DNA from: Pomacea canaliculata
Lineage: Eukaryota; Mollusca; Gastropoda; Architaenioglossa; Ampullariidae
DNA length: 64,000 nucleotides
Assembly (NCBI RefSeq): GCF_003073045.1
Contig: NC_037599.1
Coordinates: 22,138,555 to 22,202,554, forward strand
Direction of reading: 5' to 3'
The notes beneath the pieces are model-generated. The model saw only the letters and a program-made list of their open reading frames with translations. It ran no database searches and was not told where the DNA came from. Shown here piece after piece: positions 1 to 12,089 of the stretch. Position 1 is the stretch's first letter. Each line of letters opens with the position of its first letter. The position numbers and the translations under genes were made by a program.

Positions 1-86
1 ATTTTGTTTTGTTGCAAATTTGATATAAGGCTTCTTTAGCACTCTATTTAATGAAGAAAATGAAACACCCACCCATTATCTTAAGA

Positions 87-92
87 TTTATT
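87..92 (-). terminator. polyadenylation signal of LSM4
   Basis: AATAAA on the minus strand lies about 145 nt after the LSM4 stop codon, with an ATTAAA variant another 40 nt on (positions 45-50). Either would give a short 3' UTR. The assignment is by motif and spacing only. Confidence 0.5.
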
Positions 93-236
93 TGTTTTTT
101 TAACAAGGACACTTCCCTAGCAAGGTTTAAGTAACTGATAACTACTCAGAATATGAACCTGATAATTATATGCTGAGCAATATAGTAAATGATCTAACAT
201 ATTGGACACAAAGATTTCCACACTCCTGCTTTAACC

Positions 237-3148
237 CTAGTTGCCCCTGCCTTTGCCTGGTTTATGCTGGCCTCCACCTCCACCACCAGCACCACCACCA
301 CCACCACCACCCCCACGGCCACCACCACGACCTCCTCTGCCTCCTGCTTGAAATGCACCTGCAGTAGCCACAATTGCAATATCAATACACAGTCTACAAA
401 TATATTTAGACATCTGTTTTAAATGAGTTAAATAACTTGACCAAGACTAATTCTAAAAACACAAGTCTTTTGACCAAGGATAAAATGCACTTGTAAAAAA
501 TTTCTTTAGCTAGCTAAGACAGACCTCAGGATTCCCAGGTGGGCCACAATATATATTGCAGACATGCAATAACAAAAAAATGTAAAGGAAAAGAAAGAAA
601 GTCCAGTAAAACTATGTATTATTGATCTATTTTATCACACATAGTATATTGTGGTTTGTTTGTTTGTTTGTAAACAGTATGTGGAGATACGGCTTTCGAA
701 TTTGCAGGGAGGGGACACTTAATTACAGATTTACACATTGCAGAGGTTAGGGGCACAAAGATCTCTGTGAAGCTGACTATACCTGATACTATACTCTACT
801 AAACTCTAAGGAACAAAATGTTAAACTTTGGCTTTCTGTGAAGTCTGCAATTTTATGGAGATGATTTAAACCTATTGATGTAAAAAGATGCAAAACAAAA
901 TACATTCAAAAGAAACCAGACATCCATTGTCTTATTACCTCGACCCCTTCCTCTCTGGTTTCCACCTCCACGGGCTTTGAAATCTCCTCTGCCTTTAGCT
1001 TTCTGTATAACCTCTTCTTTGACCATATCAATAACCTCATCAGGAATCCTCAAATACTTGATGGTGCTTCCACGTATGTAGCATTCTGGCATTCGCCAGA
1101 ACCTATCACCATCCTGAAAAATTTGAAATAATAAAAAAAACAACTAATTTGAACAGTATGCAAACCACAAACAAATAAAAAAACCAACAGCACAAACTAG
1201 GTTAATGAATAAATGTAAAGTTTCTTTGATTACATACTCTGGATGTGCAGATGACTTCACGGAGATTTATATTCATCCAGTTGTCGCAGCTCACCAAATG
1301 TCCATTGTATGTTTCACCGTTCTTTAACTCTACAAGCTGGCAAAAATACATTTAGCAAATTAAATACATAACACCTATGTGAATAACTAACATATCAATC
1401 ATGCTGAAATGTTCAATTTCATCAAACTAAAATACACTTGTAGCTGTTACAATGTACACCTAAACATACTTTCATTGTTAGGCAGCCTTTAAACATGCTT
1501 TGTACAGCCTTTAGTTATAACATGATGAAAAGTGCACACATATAGCTAAAAAAAATGTGTGAAATAAAAAAAAATTAAAGCTTATTTCTGCATGACTTTA
1601 TTATGTAAATATTTATTTTTGGAAACTGCTATAAAACAGATTTACAAATCAAGAATTTAGGATCAAGAATAGATCTTTCATCCTTGATATTAAAGCTAAA
1701 TAACTGAAATGTCACGGTCACTATGTTGGACATAAATACATTACTACCATCAGAATTGTTATTAGGTTTAGAGTCCCATTAAACCTTTATGCAAACTTTA
1801 AAATTTCACACAAATATATCCTAAACATCACTGGTGCTGAGCTATAAAAAGAATTACCATTGGGTGGTTGACCGCTGTTCGCAACAAAGAAAGAGGCAGC
1901 TGGAATAGAATAAAGAGGTATCACATACGTGTTTGCATTAATACAAGTCAGGAAGACCATTTTCTGAAAGTGACTTTAATGTCGTGTACATGAGAGAAAA
2001 AAAAAAATGAACTGTCTATAAACAACAATGTAATCTGATCTATACATAATATACCCAACAGCCAAATCATATACATAGACTATGGGAAGTTTTAATCATT
2101 AGTCTCTCATTCCCCACATTTAATTGAAGTGTCATGATAGGAAATGAAATAAACTAGCTGTTTTTAAAATAAAGATTGTCAAACTTAAAATCTTGAAGAA
2201 AAGATAAGTGCGCTTTTTTTTTTTTTTACTAATGATTGGGGAAAACTCAATCCTACATACTATTTTCTCAAATCTGGGAGACTACCACTCTTTTGTTCTC
2301 AAGATACATACCTAGAATCACCATGAATCAAAATAGACATCATATACAGGTTTAAAATACAAAGGCCTCAGCCAGTGGGAGAGCTGGGACTGATTGCTAA
2401 TTCTATGTATAAAGGTGACATCATGACTTTGAGCTCTTTGGGGCAGTTAAAACACTTGTCAACAGTCCAGTGAAAATGTCCCGACTCAAAGCTCTTCTCT
2501 GTACACTCCCTAAACATAACATCTGTAGGGTTGTTGGAGGTTTACTCTGGGTACTACGGTTTCCTCCCCTCAGAGTGTAAAATCAATTTTAGGTGGAAAC
2601 ACTTTCCCACCAAAGCAAGCATTCAACGTTAGACCTCTCTATGCTTTATGTTTGTATCTTACGAACAAAGTGAAGGTGAGTACGCATCCACAATTTTAGT
2701 ATTAGTAGCTTGCACCGTGCTTTACACGATCACTAATAAAAATTGCATCCCATAAATTGAACATAGCAGTCGTTTACACGTGTGCGTGTGAGAGAAAGAG
2801 ACTGATTCCTCATTTCTTCAAGAGCATAGCTCCGGCAAGAGTGTTGGCATCTGTCAAACTACCCAGCAACGGAGAGAGAGATTGTGTGTGTGCGCGCGCG
2901 AGCGAACTAGCGAGAGAGAAAAAAAAAATCTGAAGCATTACAGACCATTTATTAGGACCTGCGAAGAAATTGCAACACAGAAACTGACAACGATATAAAC
3001 CGTGAATGACAGCATTTTGTTGGGAATAAGCAAAAGCAAAATTTGAGATATAGTACATTAGAATAACTTTTGATACTAAATAAAATATCATATACTTTAA
3101 TAATTACAGGCAAGTAAAAAAATAAATAAATAAAGCTGGATATACCAT
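237..3148 (-). CDS. LSM4: U6 snRNA-associated Sm-like protein LSm4 (5 coding exons)
   Basis: Coding exons on the minus strand are 3146-3148 (the ATG alone), 1858-1899, 1238-1336, 939-1113 and 237-358. They join in phase to a 146-residue protein, close to the usual LSm4 length. The Sm fold reads [13 protein letters not shown], then [17 protein letters not shown] (Sm1), then [16 protein letters not shown] and [19 protein letters not shown] (Sm2), nearly identical to animal LSm4. The tail from about residue 95 is arginine/glycine-rich and ends in a long glycine run followed by [10 protein letters not shown]. By family knowledge, LSm4 sits in the nuclear LSm2-8 ring that binds the U6 snRNA 3' end and in the cytoplasmic LSm1-7 decapping ring; the RGG tail favours P-body assembly. 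Exon 1 carries only the start codon and is followed by a 1.2-kb intron. The gene is divergent to OGFOD1 with about 330 bp between start codons. The start is set by homology and by the ATG placed directly before donor GTATAT. Confidence 0.95.
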
Positions 3149-3484
3149 TTCTGCTCTAAAATCATAAATGGTTCGAAACACGGCGGTTCGAAAGCACAAC
3201 GATTGAGAGGAAATGGTCTGAATGTCAGTTGTCGTAAGTAATTTTTTTTCTGTTCGTCGTTTTTATTTTTTACAGACCACTTTGGAGGTTACAAAACCAT
3301 AGAAATTATAATATATGTCAGGTAACATCTTAATTTTATAAAATAGTTTATTTGTTCTCTTTTAGCGACATATCTCCCCGCTCACTCACACACCAACAAG
3401 GGAACTTACTCTAGTTGTACTTCGACGACGCTCGTGGATGTGAAAATATTAACAACTTGGCTGAGAACCTGTTTGATGTTTACA
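3149..3484. promoter_or_regulatory. divergent promoter LSM4 / OGFOD1
   Basis: The two start codons are head-to-head, separated by 336 bp that contain both 5' UTRs, so the two genes very probably share a bidirectional promoter. No TATA box is clearly placed. A T-rich stretch and the pyrimidine-rich leader just before the OGFOD1 start are visible. Transcription start sites cannot be fixed from sequence. Confidence 0.6.
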
Positions 3485-6400
3485 ATGAGCACGTCACCAA
3501 ATGAAACTGATGAGTCGAGTCCAAAGCGTTTTAAAGGATCAAACACAATCAGTATTAACCAAAATTATGTGCAAGATGCACTGAAAAATATTCTTCGAAA
3601 AGAGTTCCAAGCAGGATCAGGCTTTAAAGATGGTAACTGTTTTTAGTATTTGCTATTTTGTCTGTCAATGCTTCCTTTTCTAAGTAGATGAAGTAATTTT
3701 TTTTATTGTTTTCCTTTATTCCATTAAGTTCATAACGTTTTTTAGAAGTCAAGTCGTAGTCTTGTAGCCGTAAAATATGGTCTGAGTGATGACAGAAGGC
3801 CTACACACTTATTAATGAATTGAACGAATATTATCCTTCCAATTTGATTGGAGAGACATCTGCAAACATATTAAGTTAGTGTGTTTTGCATTTAAGTAAA
3901 GCGGGCCTTTGCTTCTCGAGGAGTAACATTTACTATACTAAAACTGACGTTTAAGTAAAAGTAAATCAATAAAAGGAAAAATATACTGAGCATCATTTCT
4001 GTCTTTGTTAGCTTGTATACTCATCTGCACTGTATGAAGAGGAAAGAAATCTTCGCAGAAACAGAATATTTCGCAAACAAACTAATCCCATTGATTCATG
4101 GGATGATTTAGCACTATATCAAAGTTTAAGATTTCGATGTAATGACATCCTGGAGATCAGCGATGACACACAAGCGGACTTAGTAATTACAAATCAGTGG
4201 CTCAATGTCACACCTACATTGCAAGTGTGTCTTGCCTTTCGTTTATATGCAACGGATGCCTTTTAGAATATGTGTGTGTGTTAAGTGTGCTGATCTAGAG
4301 GGCATCTCTCAAAAAACGGCTTGTTGGATTATTAACCGTGTCACGAGGCACTGAAAAAAATACAAACCCTCCAGTGACATTTGCTTAGTTTTGACACAAG
4401 TTGCACTGTCATTAGTGACAGTCTTCGAAGGCATATCTGCACAAATAATAACAAGTAGGAAGTAACTGTACACAAATGTTTTATGTTAGAAGGAGCAGTA
4501 TACACTGATGCTGCTTCTAAAAACATGTTGTACAATCCATTAGTCAAGTCAACATATATCAGGCTAGTATATTTGCGACCCAATAGCTGACCTGTGGCCA
4601 AACGGGTGACACAGCTCGCACATGCGGTGCTCACCTGGCAACCGGCCAAGTTTTGGGAGGTTAGAGGTTTAGTAATGCAGAAAATGCCGGCGCGATTTAA
4701 TTTTGGCCCCTGGTCTGTGCAGCTCTCCCTGTCTTTTATTGTTTATGTGTATGTGCACATGTCCTCAGACAAATATTTTGAATAGTAACTTCTCTAATAG
4801 GTGGTTGAATCAATTATAGACATTGGTTAAATCGATTGTCAAATATCACCTGTGACCATATTAATGAGATCATTAAGTTTGAACATGTTTTTATACTATG
4901 GTTGGCAAGTGTCTGGTCTTCAGATTAATGTTTAAAACAAATTTCAACACCAAATACATTTATTACATGTACTGAATAATAAATAGGTGATGTATTTTGT
5001 TTTCAGATGTAACAGGAGCAGAGGTACAATGTACACCATTTCGTCATGTATCTTTGCCTTGTTTTATTCACGATGATCAATTTGTCTCTGACCTTATCAC
5101 TGAGCTTGAAGGACTTGATATGGTGGATAAAAGCAATGACCTCTATAAATTCAAGCAGGTAATCAGTATTAGAGTTTGGAACTTTGACAGAGAATGTTTA
5201 ATAAACAAGAAAGTCTCTGAGAGCTGCATTTCAGTCATGAATGAAGAGTAGTTTTGTTTTAAAAATCATTGCACTTCCTCATTTACTCTGACCACTTGCT
5301 TATTGTCACTGCAGCTTTCAATCTCACTGTATTTTTAGTACTACCTCCATGATCTAAAACTGCTTAGAGTTGCCTACCAAGCTGTTTTCTTATTACTTCC
5401 CCTTTCGTGTTTATTTTGTCATCTTCATCAAGAATCAGCTTTAGTTTTTGAGGTATTATTATTTTCTTGCTTATTTTAGACTTTTCGTTAAGCCTATATT
5501 CTTTCAACATTGCATTAAAACTTGTGTTTAAGCTTCATTCCCCTTTTCAGAGCATGGAACTAAAACATGCAAAGACACCATCCATCAAAGCATTTCGGTA
5601 AGCTAATTCGACTGCTTATTTCCAATTAAGATTGGGTAACTTTTTTTTTAACTGGCACATCACAAGTACAAAACGGATTCAATATTTGTTCATGATTAAC
5701 ATCCCAGCATTGCTGAAATGTAGTCAGAAAAGTAAAGTGTAAGTCAAATTCAAGTATCAAATCATATCATAAGAAGTAGGCTGCCTTCTAAAAAATGTGA
5801 TTTTTAACTTATTTGAAACAGAAACTTCTGCATTGTTTGTTGTGAATATTGCAGAAAAATGTTGCAAGATCAAATGTTACCGTGGTTGAAAGATATCACT
5901 TGTCATCCACTGAATGATAGGATAGACTTGTTTTGTTCTCTTTACCAGTACACAGGTATGTGCACATTTCCTGTTGTGTTAGATATTAGAAAAGAACACA
6001 TTAAAACAGTAGCTTTGGGTGTCAATCATGTGACCTTTGATTTTTGTATCTTATTAAATAATAGCAGTTACTGTGACATCATAGAATGTCCATTTTAAGG
6101 CATGGTTAATCTCTAGTACAACTATGTAATCCTAACAAGAACAATAAAAAATTAAAATAACAATAACGAAAGCAGTTTGAGTGTAGCAGAAGGACAAGCT
6201 AGTTAAACCTCGCAAATTCTGGAATTTTTTCAGATGTTCTTCTCTGTCATGACGATGAGCTGGAGGAGAGATACATAGCATTTATTTACTATCTGGTGCC
6301 AAAATTATGGAGTGAGGAAGATGGTGGCTTACTGGATCTTTTTGATGTGGATGGTAAGATTGAGTGTACCTAAATGGGTAAAATTATGTTGAAGAGTTTC

Positions 6401-9400
6401 TTGTTGAGATCAGTCTTTTGTGGGATCAAACTTTTATCCCTCACTAACCAATGATTTGTATGTAAAATGCTTTGGTATGTTTGAGTGAGCATGAATAAGT
6501 GACTTATTCCATTGTATTTTATTCTGTTCAGAGGTAGAGTTTGTGATTAAGAAAAAATCAGTACAGGATAAATATCATAAGCTGGCAAGCATAATAATGG
6601 TTTATTATAGAAAAGGTACAAACACACTTTTCCTCTTAAAATTAGCTTTAAAGCCATATATGTACTATTTTAACATTGCCTTTTTGAAATCAAGATTTGG
6701 GATAAAGAATGTTTTGTCCTAATTTTTAAAAAATATTTTTAATAGAGCACGGGCAGCCGAAGGATATCGTGAAATCCATCATTCCTTTGCAAAACATGTT
6801 TGTGTTTTTTGAGGTCACGCCATCTTCCTTTCATCAGGTATCTTATAAATAAAAGGATTGTTTGCTTATACTTAGGGAACATTATAAAAGGGTTCTTGGC
6901 TTATACTTAAGGAGAATTACAAAAGGGGGGCAGGGATTGGATTATACTAAGGGAGCATTAATTTTTGTCTAATTGTCTTCTCTTGTGTGTTCACTGCTGT
7001 CAGATTTAAAAGATTTTATACTTTGTGATAGCTTTACCTGTTAAAAGAATAAAGATATCAGTCACAAAGGAAAACATCGATTCATAATTGTGGTTTTGAC
7101 AATAAGATGAAGAGCAAAGACAAGTAACTCATCAGAGAATAATCATATTAGAGGCCATTTTGGAGTAAAGTATTTTATGTGCATGGTGTAATATTTGAAC
7201 AGATAATCAACTTAGCAACCTACTTCCTACATGTTGTTAGTAATAGTCTCCCCTTGGACACTGCAAACTGTAATAATCAAACAGTCAGTTGTCAATTTAT
7301 TGTTCTTATGATACAGTGTCTGTGATCAGTAGTCAAGTGAATGTAAGTTTTAATTTATGCCATGGTATTTGATCATTAATTTACATGTGAATGTGTATAG
7401 TCTGGGATCTTTTAAAAAATGAATATAGAACTATGTGCAGGTTTCTGAGATATTGACACAGGAAAAGAGTCGTTTTGCTATCAGTGGCTGGTTCCATGGT
7501 CCTCCAGTCAGTCGCCCTGCTTCACACAGAGAACCCCGCATTCCATTGTTTCCATGCACAAGTATTGAAGTATGTAGTTTTTTTTTCTTTCCAAACTTTT
7601 ATTTCAGTATTTTTCTTTGCAAAATGTCAATTCATGCTCAGCCAACTGCAATTAATTTGAGCATTGAAAGCAGGACTAGAAAGAACTTTCTAGTTTATGA
7701 TTGTTAGCTTTATTAAAGACATTTCTAAGCAGATGTATCCAAGAAACTGAATTATAAACTGTGCATTGGTGAACAAAAATTAAGTTGTCATATGACATTA
7801 CAGGGTGGAAGAAAGTTTCTGCTTAATTGTTAAACTATTCTCTCTTTTACAAACCTATGTCATTTTAAATTTTACTCTTACCAAGTCATGTGAATTTGTT
7901 CTGCCCGTGTTCTTGCCAGGTTTGCACTCACTACTCATGAGAAATCATATATTAAATATCCTATCTTTGGCAAAATTAAAAAAAGCATTTCTTGAAGCAA
8001 TTCGTACAGTAGAATCATGACCCACGTATGAAATTTTCTTTTTCTCAAAGTAATATAACACACACTTGTTGAGATTAATTTGGAGTACACATACTACTGT
8101 TTTCTTGTGAGAAAATGGACTTTGTTTCTTTCTTAAATCAGGAAGAGGGGTTTCTTGACTGGATCAATCCAATCTATTTAAGTCCAGAGATTCAAGCAGA
8201 CATCAGGGAACGCTTTGAAAATGAGTCTGAGATTGAACTAAGTGAATTCATCAAGGTTGGTGATGTTCAGCTCTAAAAAGTTTAATAATAATGGGCTGTT
8301 ATAATCAATATTACATGCAGACTCAAATTCATATTGGGAGTTGAGTTGGTATAAATTTAAAATAGTAAATTTTCAACCTGTACTTCCTTTAAATTTCAAG
8401 TTACTTCTCAGAATATTCAGTGTTTAAAACCTGCAGCTATTGTTGAAGCTGTTACTTAGTGAAGTATTCAATGGCAGGAAGAGAAGTATGAAGAGCTGGC
8501 TGCTGCAATACAATGTAACAGTGTTCCATGGAGACACCATGGGCCACCAAACAAGAGGTACGGGTCTGGATTTTATAATACTTATGTTTTTGCAATTCTT
8601 TCCAAGCATTTGCTTTTATGATAATAATGGATATTTATAATGTGCAGCATCATGACTTAGATAGATGGTACTCGCTGTGCAGAACAGTAATGATAAACGA
8701 ACAGACAGGGATGTTCTTGATTTTAATGTGGAAGTTAATGAGTCATTGTTAGATGCTTTTGAAATGAAACTGCAGCAGAGTATAGTTGTAGTAAGTGTAG
8801 TTCTTGCTTTCAGATCATATGACACATGCAGAATGGAAGACCTGCCCCCTGAAGCTGCCACAGTTATGAAAATGATGCAGTCAGATGCCATGTTTCTTCT
8901 GCTCAGCACGCTTACAGGACTTCAGCTTCATGAGCTTGCAGCAGACTCGGATGAAGAAAAGGGAGCAAGTAGTTCTGCTGCCAATGGTAACTCAGGAAGT
9001 AAGTATGAGCTTTAGCTGCTTGGGAACAGTATGCTTTGCAGCTCAACCTGGATGTTGAAAATAATTGGGAGGAATCACAGCATGATGCATGGTCCACTTT
9101 TGCCTTTCAGTTTTCAAGTCCAACCCATACTTGTTGACCTGATGTCAATCATAACTGGCATGAGCGTGACTGTTCTTGCTAATAGCTGTGGATTTTTTGT
9201 CTGCCACATTTTGTTGATCTGTACTTTTAGTTGCATCACCTTCGGCTGTTTGAGACTGTTTTATTTGCACGTGCTTGTTTCCTTATTCCTTCTCAAATGC
9301 CATTTTCTCTGTGCGTGTTGGATTATGTGGTTCTTTTTTTTTTTTTTTTGACTCTGTGTGCATGTGTGCGTTTTTTGTTGGATTCTCCATGCACGTGTGT

Positions 9401-11444
9401 GTTGGACTGTGCGTGTTTTTGCTGGATTCTCTGTGCATTTTTTTTTTGTTAGATTCTCTCCATTCCCATGTTGATGGTTTCTGCTCTATGGTTCAATTTC
9501 TTTGCTGCTTTTGATTCCTGATCTATGTGGTTCAGCATAGACTGATCTTCTGATCTCATCTAGAATCTTGCCTCCAGCTTCATGTTTTTCAATGTTGATT
9601 TGACTTCCATGACATTCATGTGTACACCAAAATCTGGAAAATTTTTGTGTTTTGTAAAGTGCTTTGACCCCACTTGATGGTGAGGAGAGGCACCATAGAA
9701 AGCAACATCATTGCTATTATTATTCGTTGTAGTCTTGTATAAGTAAATGTTTCACTTTTGACTGGGCCAGTAATGGAACATTTGTATTTTCAGTGAGGTT
9801 GCCATAGATGTAAGTGGTACCATTTCTCTTTTTTGTAAGTTGGGAAAAATACAAGCATGTACACACGCCATCTCAGATTTTAATTTTACAAATTTAGCAA
9901 TTTTTTAGTTGTTAATATCATACATTTTAAAGCCATACAGTTGCTCATTTTGAACTGAGGTTATTTATCTTTGTTATGTTTAACAGAAGCCAGCCCTGCT
10001 AAATGCCGTACAGAAGCACAACGGTGGCAGCATGGTGACTACACTTTAATTCACGATACCGACATCCATGGTACAGAATCAGCCCTGGATGCCTGCTTGT
10101 ATATTGGGTGTGAAGGTATGATGTAATCATGGATCTTTCTTGCAAATATCAGGTATTAATATTATAAATTGTAATATTTAGAGTACATTTACCTGTGTCG
10201 GGGCAGGCTCGGTGTATTGTGAACGAAAGACTATAAACAGACAGTCAACCATACAACGAAGAACCACAAACATTCCCAAATGGATAACACCTGGCATACA
10301 TTAACAAAGTATGTAGGTGAGTATGAAAAGCTGAAAAATGAGTAGAATGCTTGAATGTGAAACAGATTTCGTCTTAGAGAGGTAGGTCTCGAAGCCAAAC
10401 TTTAACATTCAAAATGTAGACAGTTCAAAAATAAAGGGGCAGAGAATTAAACAGTGAGTCCAGGGAACAAGGCATGTAATCAGTGTGATTTTAAACTAGC
10501 AGCCAGTGGAGCTGACAGAGGGGCACATGTTCAGCTTGTTACATACCCAAGATAATGAGAGCAGCTCTATTCTGAACCCTCTCAAGCATGTGGTTAGGGA
10601 GATTGACAAGAGTTTTAGCAATCCAGCACAAAAAGTTTCACCCAATGTGTGTGTGTGGAGGTGTATTTGAATGAGAGCTTTGATGGTGGGGAAAGGTGCT
10701 ATATTCCTGTTTTTGATCTTTTTAACAGCTTTTAAATTAACTTTGGACATTTTGAGGTAGGTGAAATGACTAAAAAAAAAAATCTTTTTTTTTAAAAAAA
10801 AACCTTATTCTTTGACTTTTATTTCTTTTCAGAAAGTGGGCCTTGGCCTTTCTTGATTTTTTTTTTTTGTGGTCTTGTAAATTTGTCTTCAATTCTTTCT
10901 TATTTGTATGTTGTAGACTGGAGCATGGCAGCAGGCGGCTACACTTCATACGTTGCAAGAGAAGAGGATGAGGAGGTACGTCATGATCCAGCATCATGGT
11001 GATGTCTGGTCTTGTTTCCTACTTCTAGCAGAGTGATGACTTTCATCTTATTGCCAGCACATTTCCTATAATGATGCAATTGCATTTTTCTGGTAGAAGA
11101 GTGTTCCGTGTCATTTTAAGATTTGGAGCAAGATCAGGACAAAATTCTGATCTGTTGTTTTTCTCCACAACTTGTCGTGAGTTCACAGAAGAGAAATATC
11201 TCCCCAATGTATCATCAAAATTTGTTTATATTATGTCCAGATTTTTTTTTTACAAGTTTATACATTTTTTTTCTTTTTCTCTTGACAGCTTCTGACTGTG
11301 TGCCCATCTCCAAATTCACTTGCCCTGGTGTACAGAGATAAAGAAACTCTACGCTTTGTGAAACACATCAACCACCAAGCAACACTAGCTAAGAGTTCCA
11401 GATACTACTCTATGTATGCAGTTTACTATGAAAAGCCAGAATAA
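3485..11444 (+). CDS. OGFOD1: prolyl 3-hydroxylase OGFOD1 (2-oxoglutarate/Fe(II) oxygenase), 13 coding exons
   Basis: Exons: 3485-3632, 5007-5158, 5551-5597, 5855-5955, 6234-6353, 6746-6837, 7441-7569, 8142-8255, 8478-8557, 8814-8998, 9987-10115, 10917-10975, 11289-11444. All phases agree and give 503 residues. The family enzyme (Tpa1/Ofd1 in yeasts) hydroxylates a proline of ribosomal protein uS12/RPS23 and affects translation and stress granules. The catalytic domain shows the iron ligands HxD at H155/D157 (CHDDE) and the distal His at 219 (SFHQ), plus the 2-oxoglutarate-binding Arg at 231 ([13 protein letters not shown]). The second, non-catalytic double-stranded beta-helix carries [33 protein letters not shown] and NSLALVYRD, and the protein ends at YYEKPE. 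An acidic, serine-rich linker of low conservation lies near residue 380. The ATG at 3485 has A at -3; an in-frame ATG at 3476 is the alternative. It runs tail-to-tail into POLR1A. Confidence 0.95.
4014..4400 (+). mobile_element. decayed PIF/Harbinger (HARBI1-like) transposase N-terminal fragment
   Basis: A frame from 4014 to 4266 reads [20 protein letters not shown], then [20 protein letters not shown] and [15 protein letters not shown], the N-terminal region typical of HARBI1-like transposases. A second piece after a frame change (about 4297-4350) reads [16 protein letters not shown], the helix-turn-helix segment that follows in these proteins. The DDE catalytic part is absent, and stops and frame shifts make it a dead relic in OGFOD1 intron 1. 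The element ends were not found. Recognition is from family memory, not a search. Confidence 0.6.
6864..6960. repeat. short degenerate tandem repeat, about 35-41 bp unit
   Basis: Three diverged copies begin at about 6864, 6899 and 6940. Each has a CTTATACTTAGGGA-like core followed by an A-rich then G-rich part. It lies in OGFOD1 intron 6, just after exon 6. Confidence 0.6.
9290..9475. repeat. degenerate T/GT-rich minisatellite
   Basis: Repeated TGTGCGTGTTGGATTCTC-like words alternate with T runs and TGCACGTG-like words, making four or five poorly aligned units in OGFOD1 intron 10. The ORFs crossing it are repeat artefacts. Confidence 0.55.
9640..9730 (+). repeat. LINE/SINE 3'-tail-like repeat with ATT run
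   Basis: A segment with AAAGTGCTTTGA near its start and ending in a short ATT run resembles the conserved 3' ends of invertebrate LINE/SINE families. Similar pieces occur at 16.82, 21.25, 22.00, 43.25 and 46.28 kb. The family is not assignable. Confidence 0.3.
10180..10700 (-). mobile_element. CR1-like LINE remnant (C-terminal reverse transcriptase region and 3' part)
   Basis: Read on the minus strand, about 10500-10620 gives [14 protein letters not shown] and, after a frame change, LCQLHWLLV. These correspond to the QRVQNSAARLI / LHWLPV signature near the C-terminus of CR1-like LINE polyproteins. Downstream minus-strand sequence is frame-broken. It lies inside OGFOD1 intron 11, between exons at 10115 and 10917. 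Confidence 0.55.
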
Positions 11445-11445
11445 A
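11440..11445 (+). terminator. polyadenylation hexamer overlapping the OGFOD1 stop codon
   Basis: AATAAA at 11440-11445 contains the TAA stop (11442-11444). A T-run starting about 8 nt later could act as the downstream U-rich element. I see no other AATAAA on the plus strand before the POLR1A last exon. If used, the 3' UTR would be only about 10-30 nt. Confidence 0.5.
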
Positions 11446-12089
11446 CTCGGTTTTTTTTTCATGCAGTGTGATGTACCATTATAATATTTCCTTTGTGCAA
11501 TCATAATGTGTGGTGAAGTTTACATTTAAACATAGTTTCTTTGCATCCATCTAGTAGGATCATATCCATATTCACGCACTGCAATTCTAATGTAACAGAC
11601 TGCTTATTCAACACCATGCCATGACAACAGTACATATGCATTTATAAATTTCAAAAACCAAGTTTCTTATTACAAATTTATCATAATAACAGAACACATA
11701 CATTTACAAATTTCAAAAGCCATGAAGTTTCATATGAAAAATTAATCACAATATCTATAATTATATATGGAAGTCATGAAGAATTGGATTGCCCAATCTT
11801 TCATCTCTGGTCTGAATACAAAGTGTTTGTGACAAGACACCGCAGCAACTGTTAAAAATGAGAATGGAATCAGCAGGGTCCTATTACAAAGCATTAACAG
11901 TGAACTAAACCATTCTCAAACTGTAAATGCAATGCTCCATGTCCACCCTTTTATTACGTACATGCATGTCATGAAAAATGTAAGATCCAAATGTGCTGTC
12001 TTGACAAACTAGCAGAGCCAGGAGAAAGTCACTTGAATCCACCATAAAATCTCTGCCTTTCTCCAATGTATTGGCTTCAGAAAACAAGT
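11446..12089. other. convergent intergenic region OGFOD1 / POLR1A 3' UTRs
   Basis: No coding sequence is recognisable. It contains the POLR1A 3' UTR on the minus strand and AT-rich sequence with a repeated TTTATAAATTTCAAAA-like word near 11640 and 11701. Confidence 0.5.
11950..11955 (-). terminator. polyadenylation signal of POLR1A
   Basis: AATAAA on the minus strand lies about 135 nt after the POLR1A stop codon at 12090-12092. It is the nearest canonical hexamer on that strand. Assigned by motif and distance only. Confidence 0.45.

Noticed and set aside
3231..3275. GTAAGT followed by TTTTTTACAG in the LSM4/OGFOD1 promoter, resembling a tiny intron
   Set aside because: About 42 bp is shorter than the other introns here, and there is no evidence that either transcript spans it.
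4590..4690. Perfect A-box-like TGGCCAAACGG suggesting a tRNA or SINE
   Set aside because: No B box at a proper distance, no cloverleaf and no target-site duplication found.
8665..9015. 116-codon continuous ORF including OGFOD1 exon 10
   Set aside because: Only 8814-8998 matches the family; the rest is flanking intron that happens to stay open.
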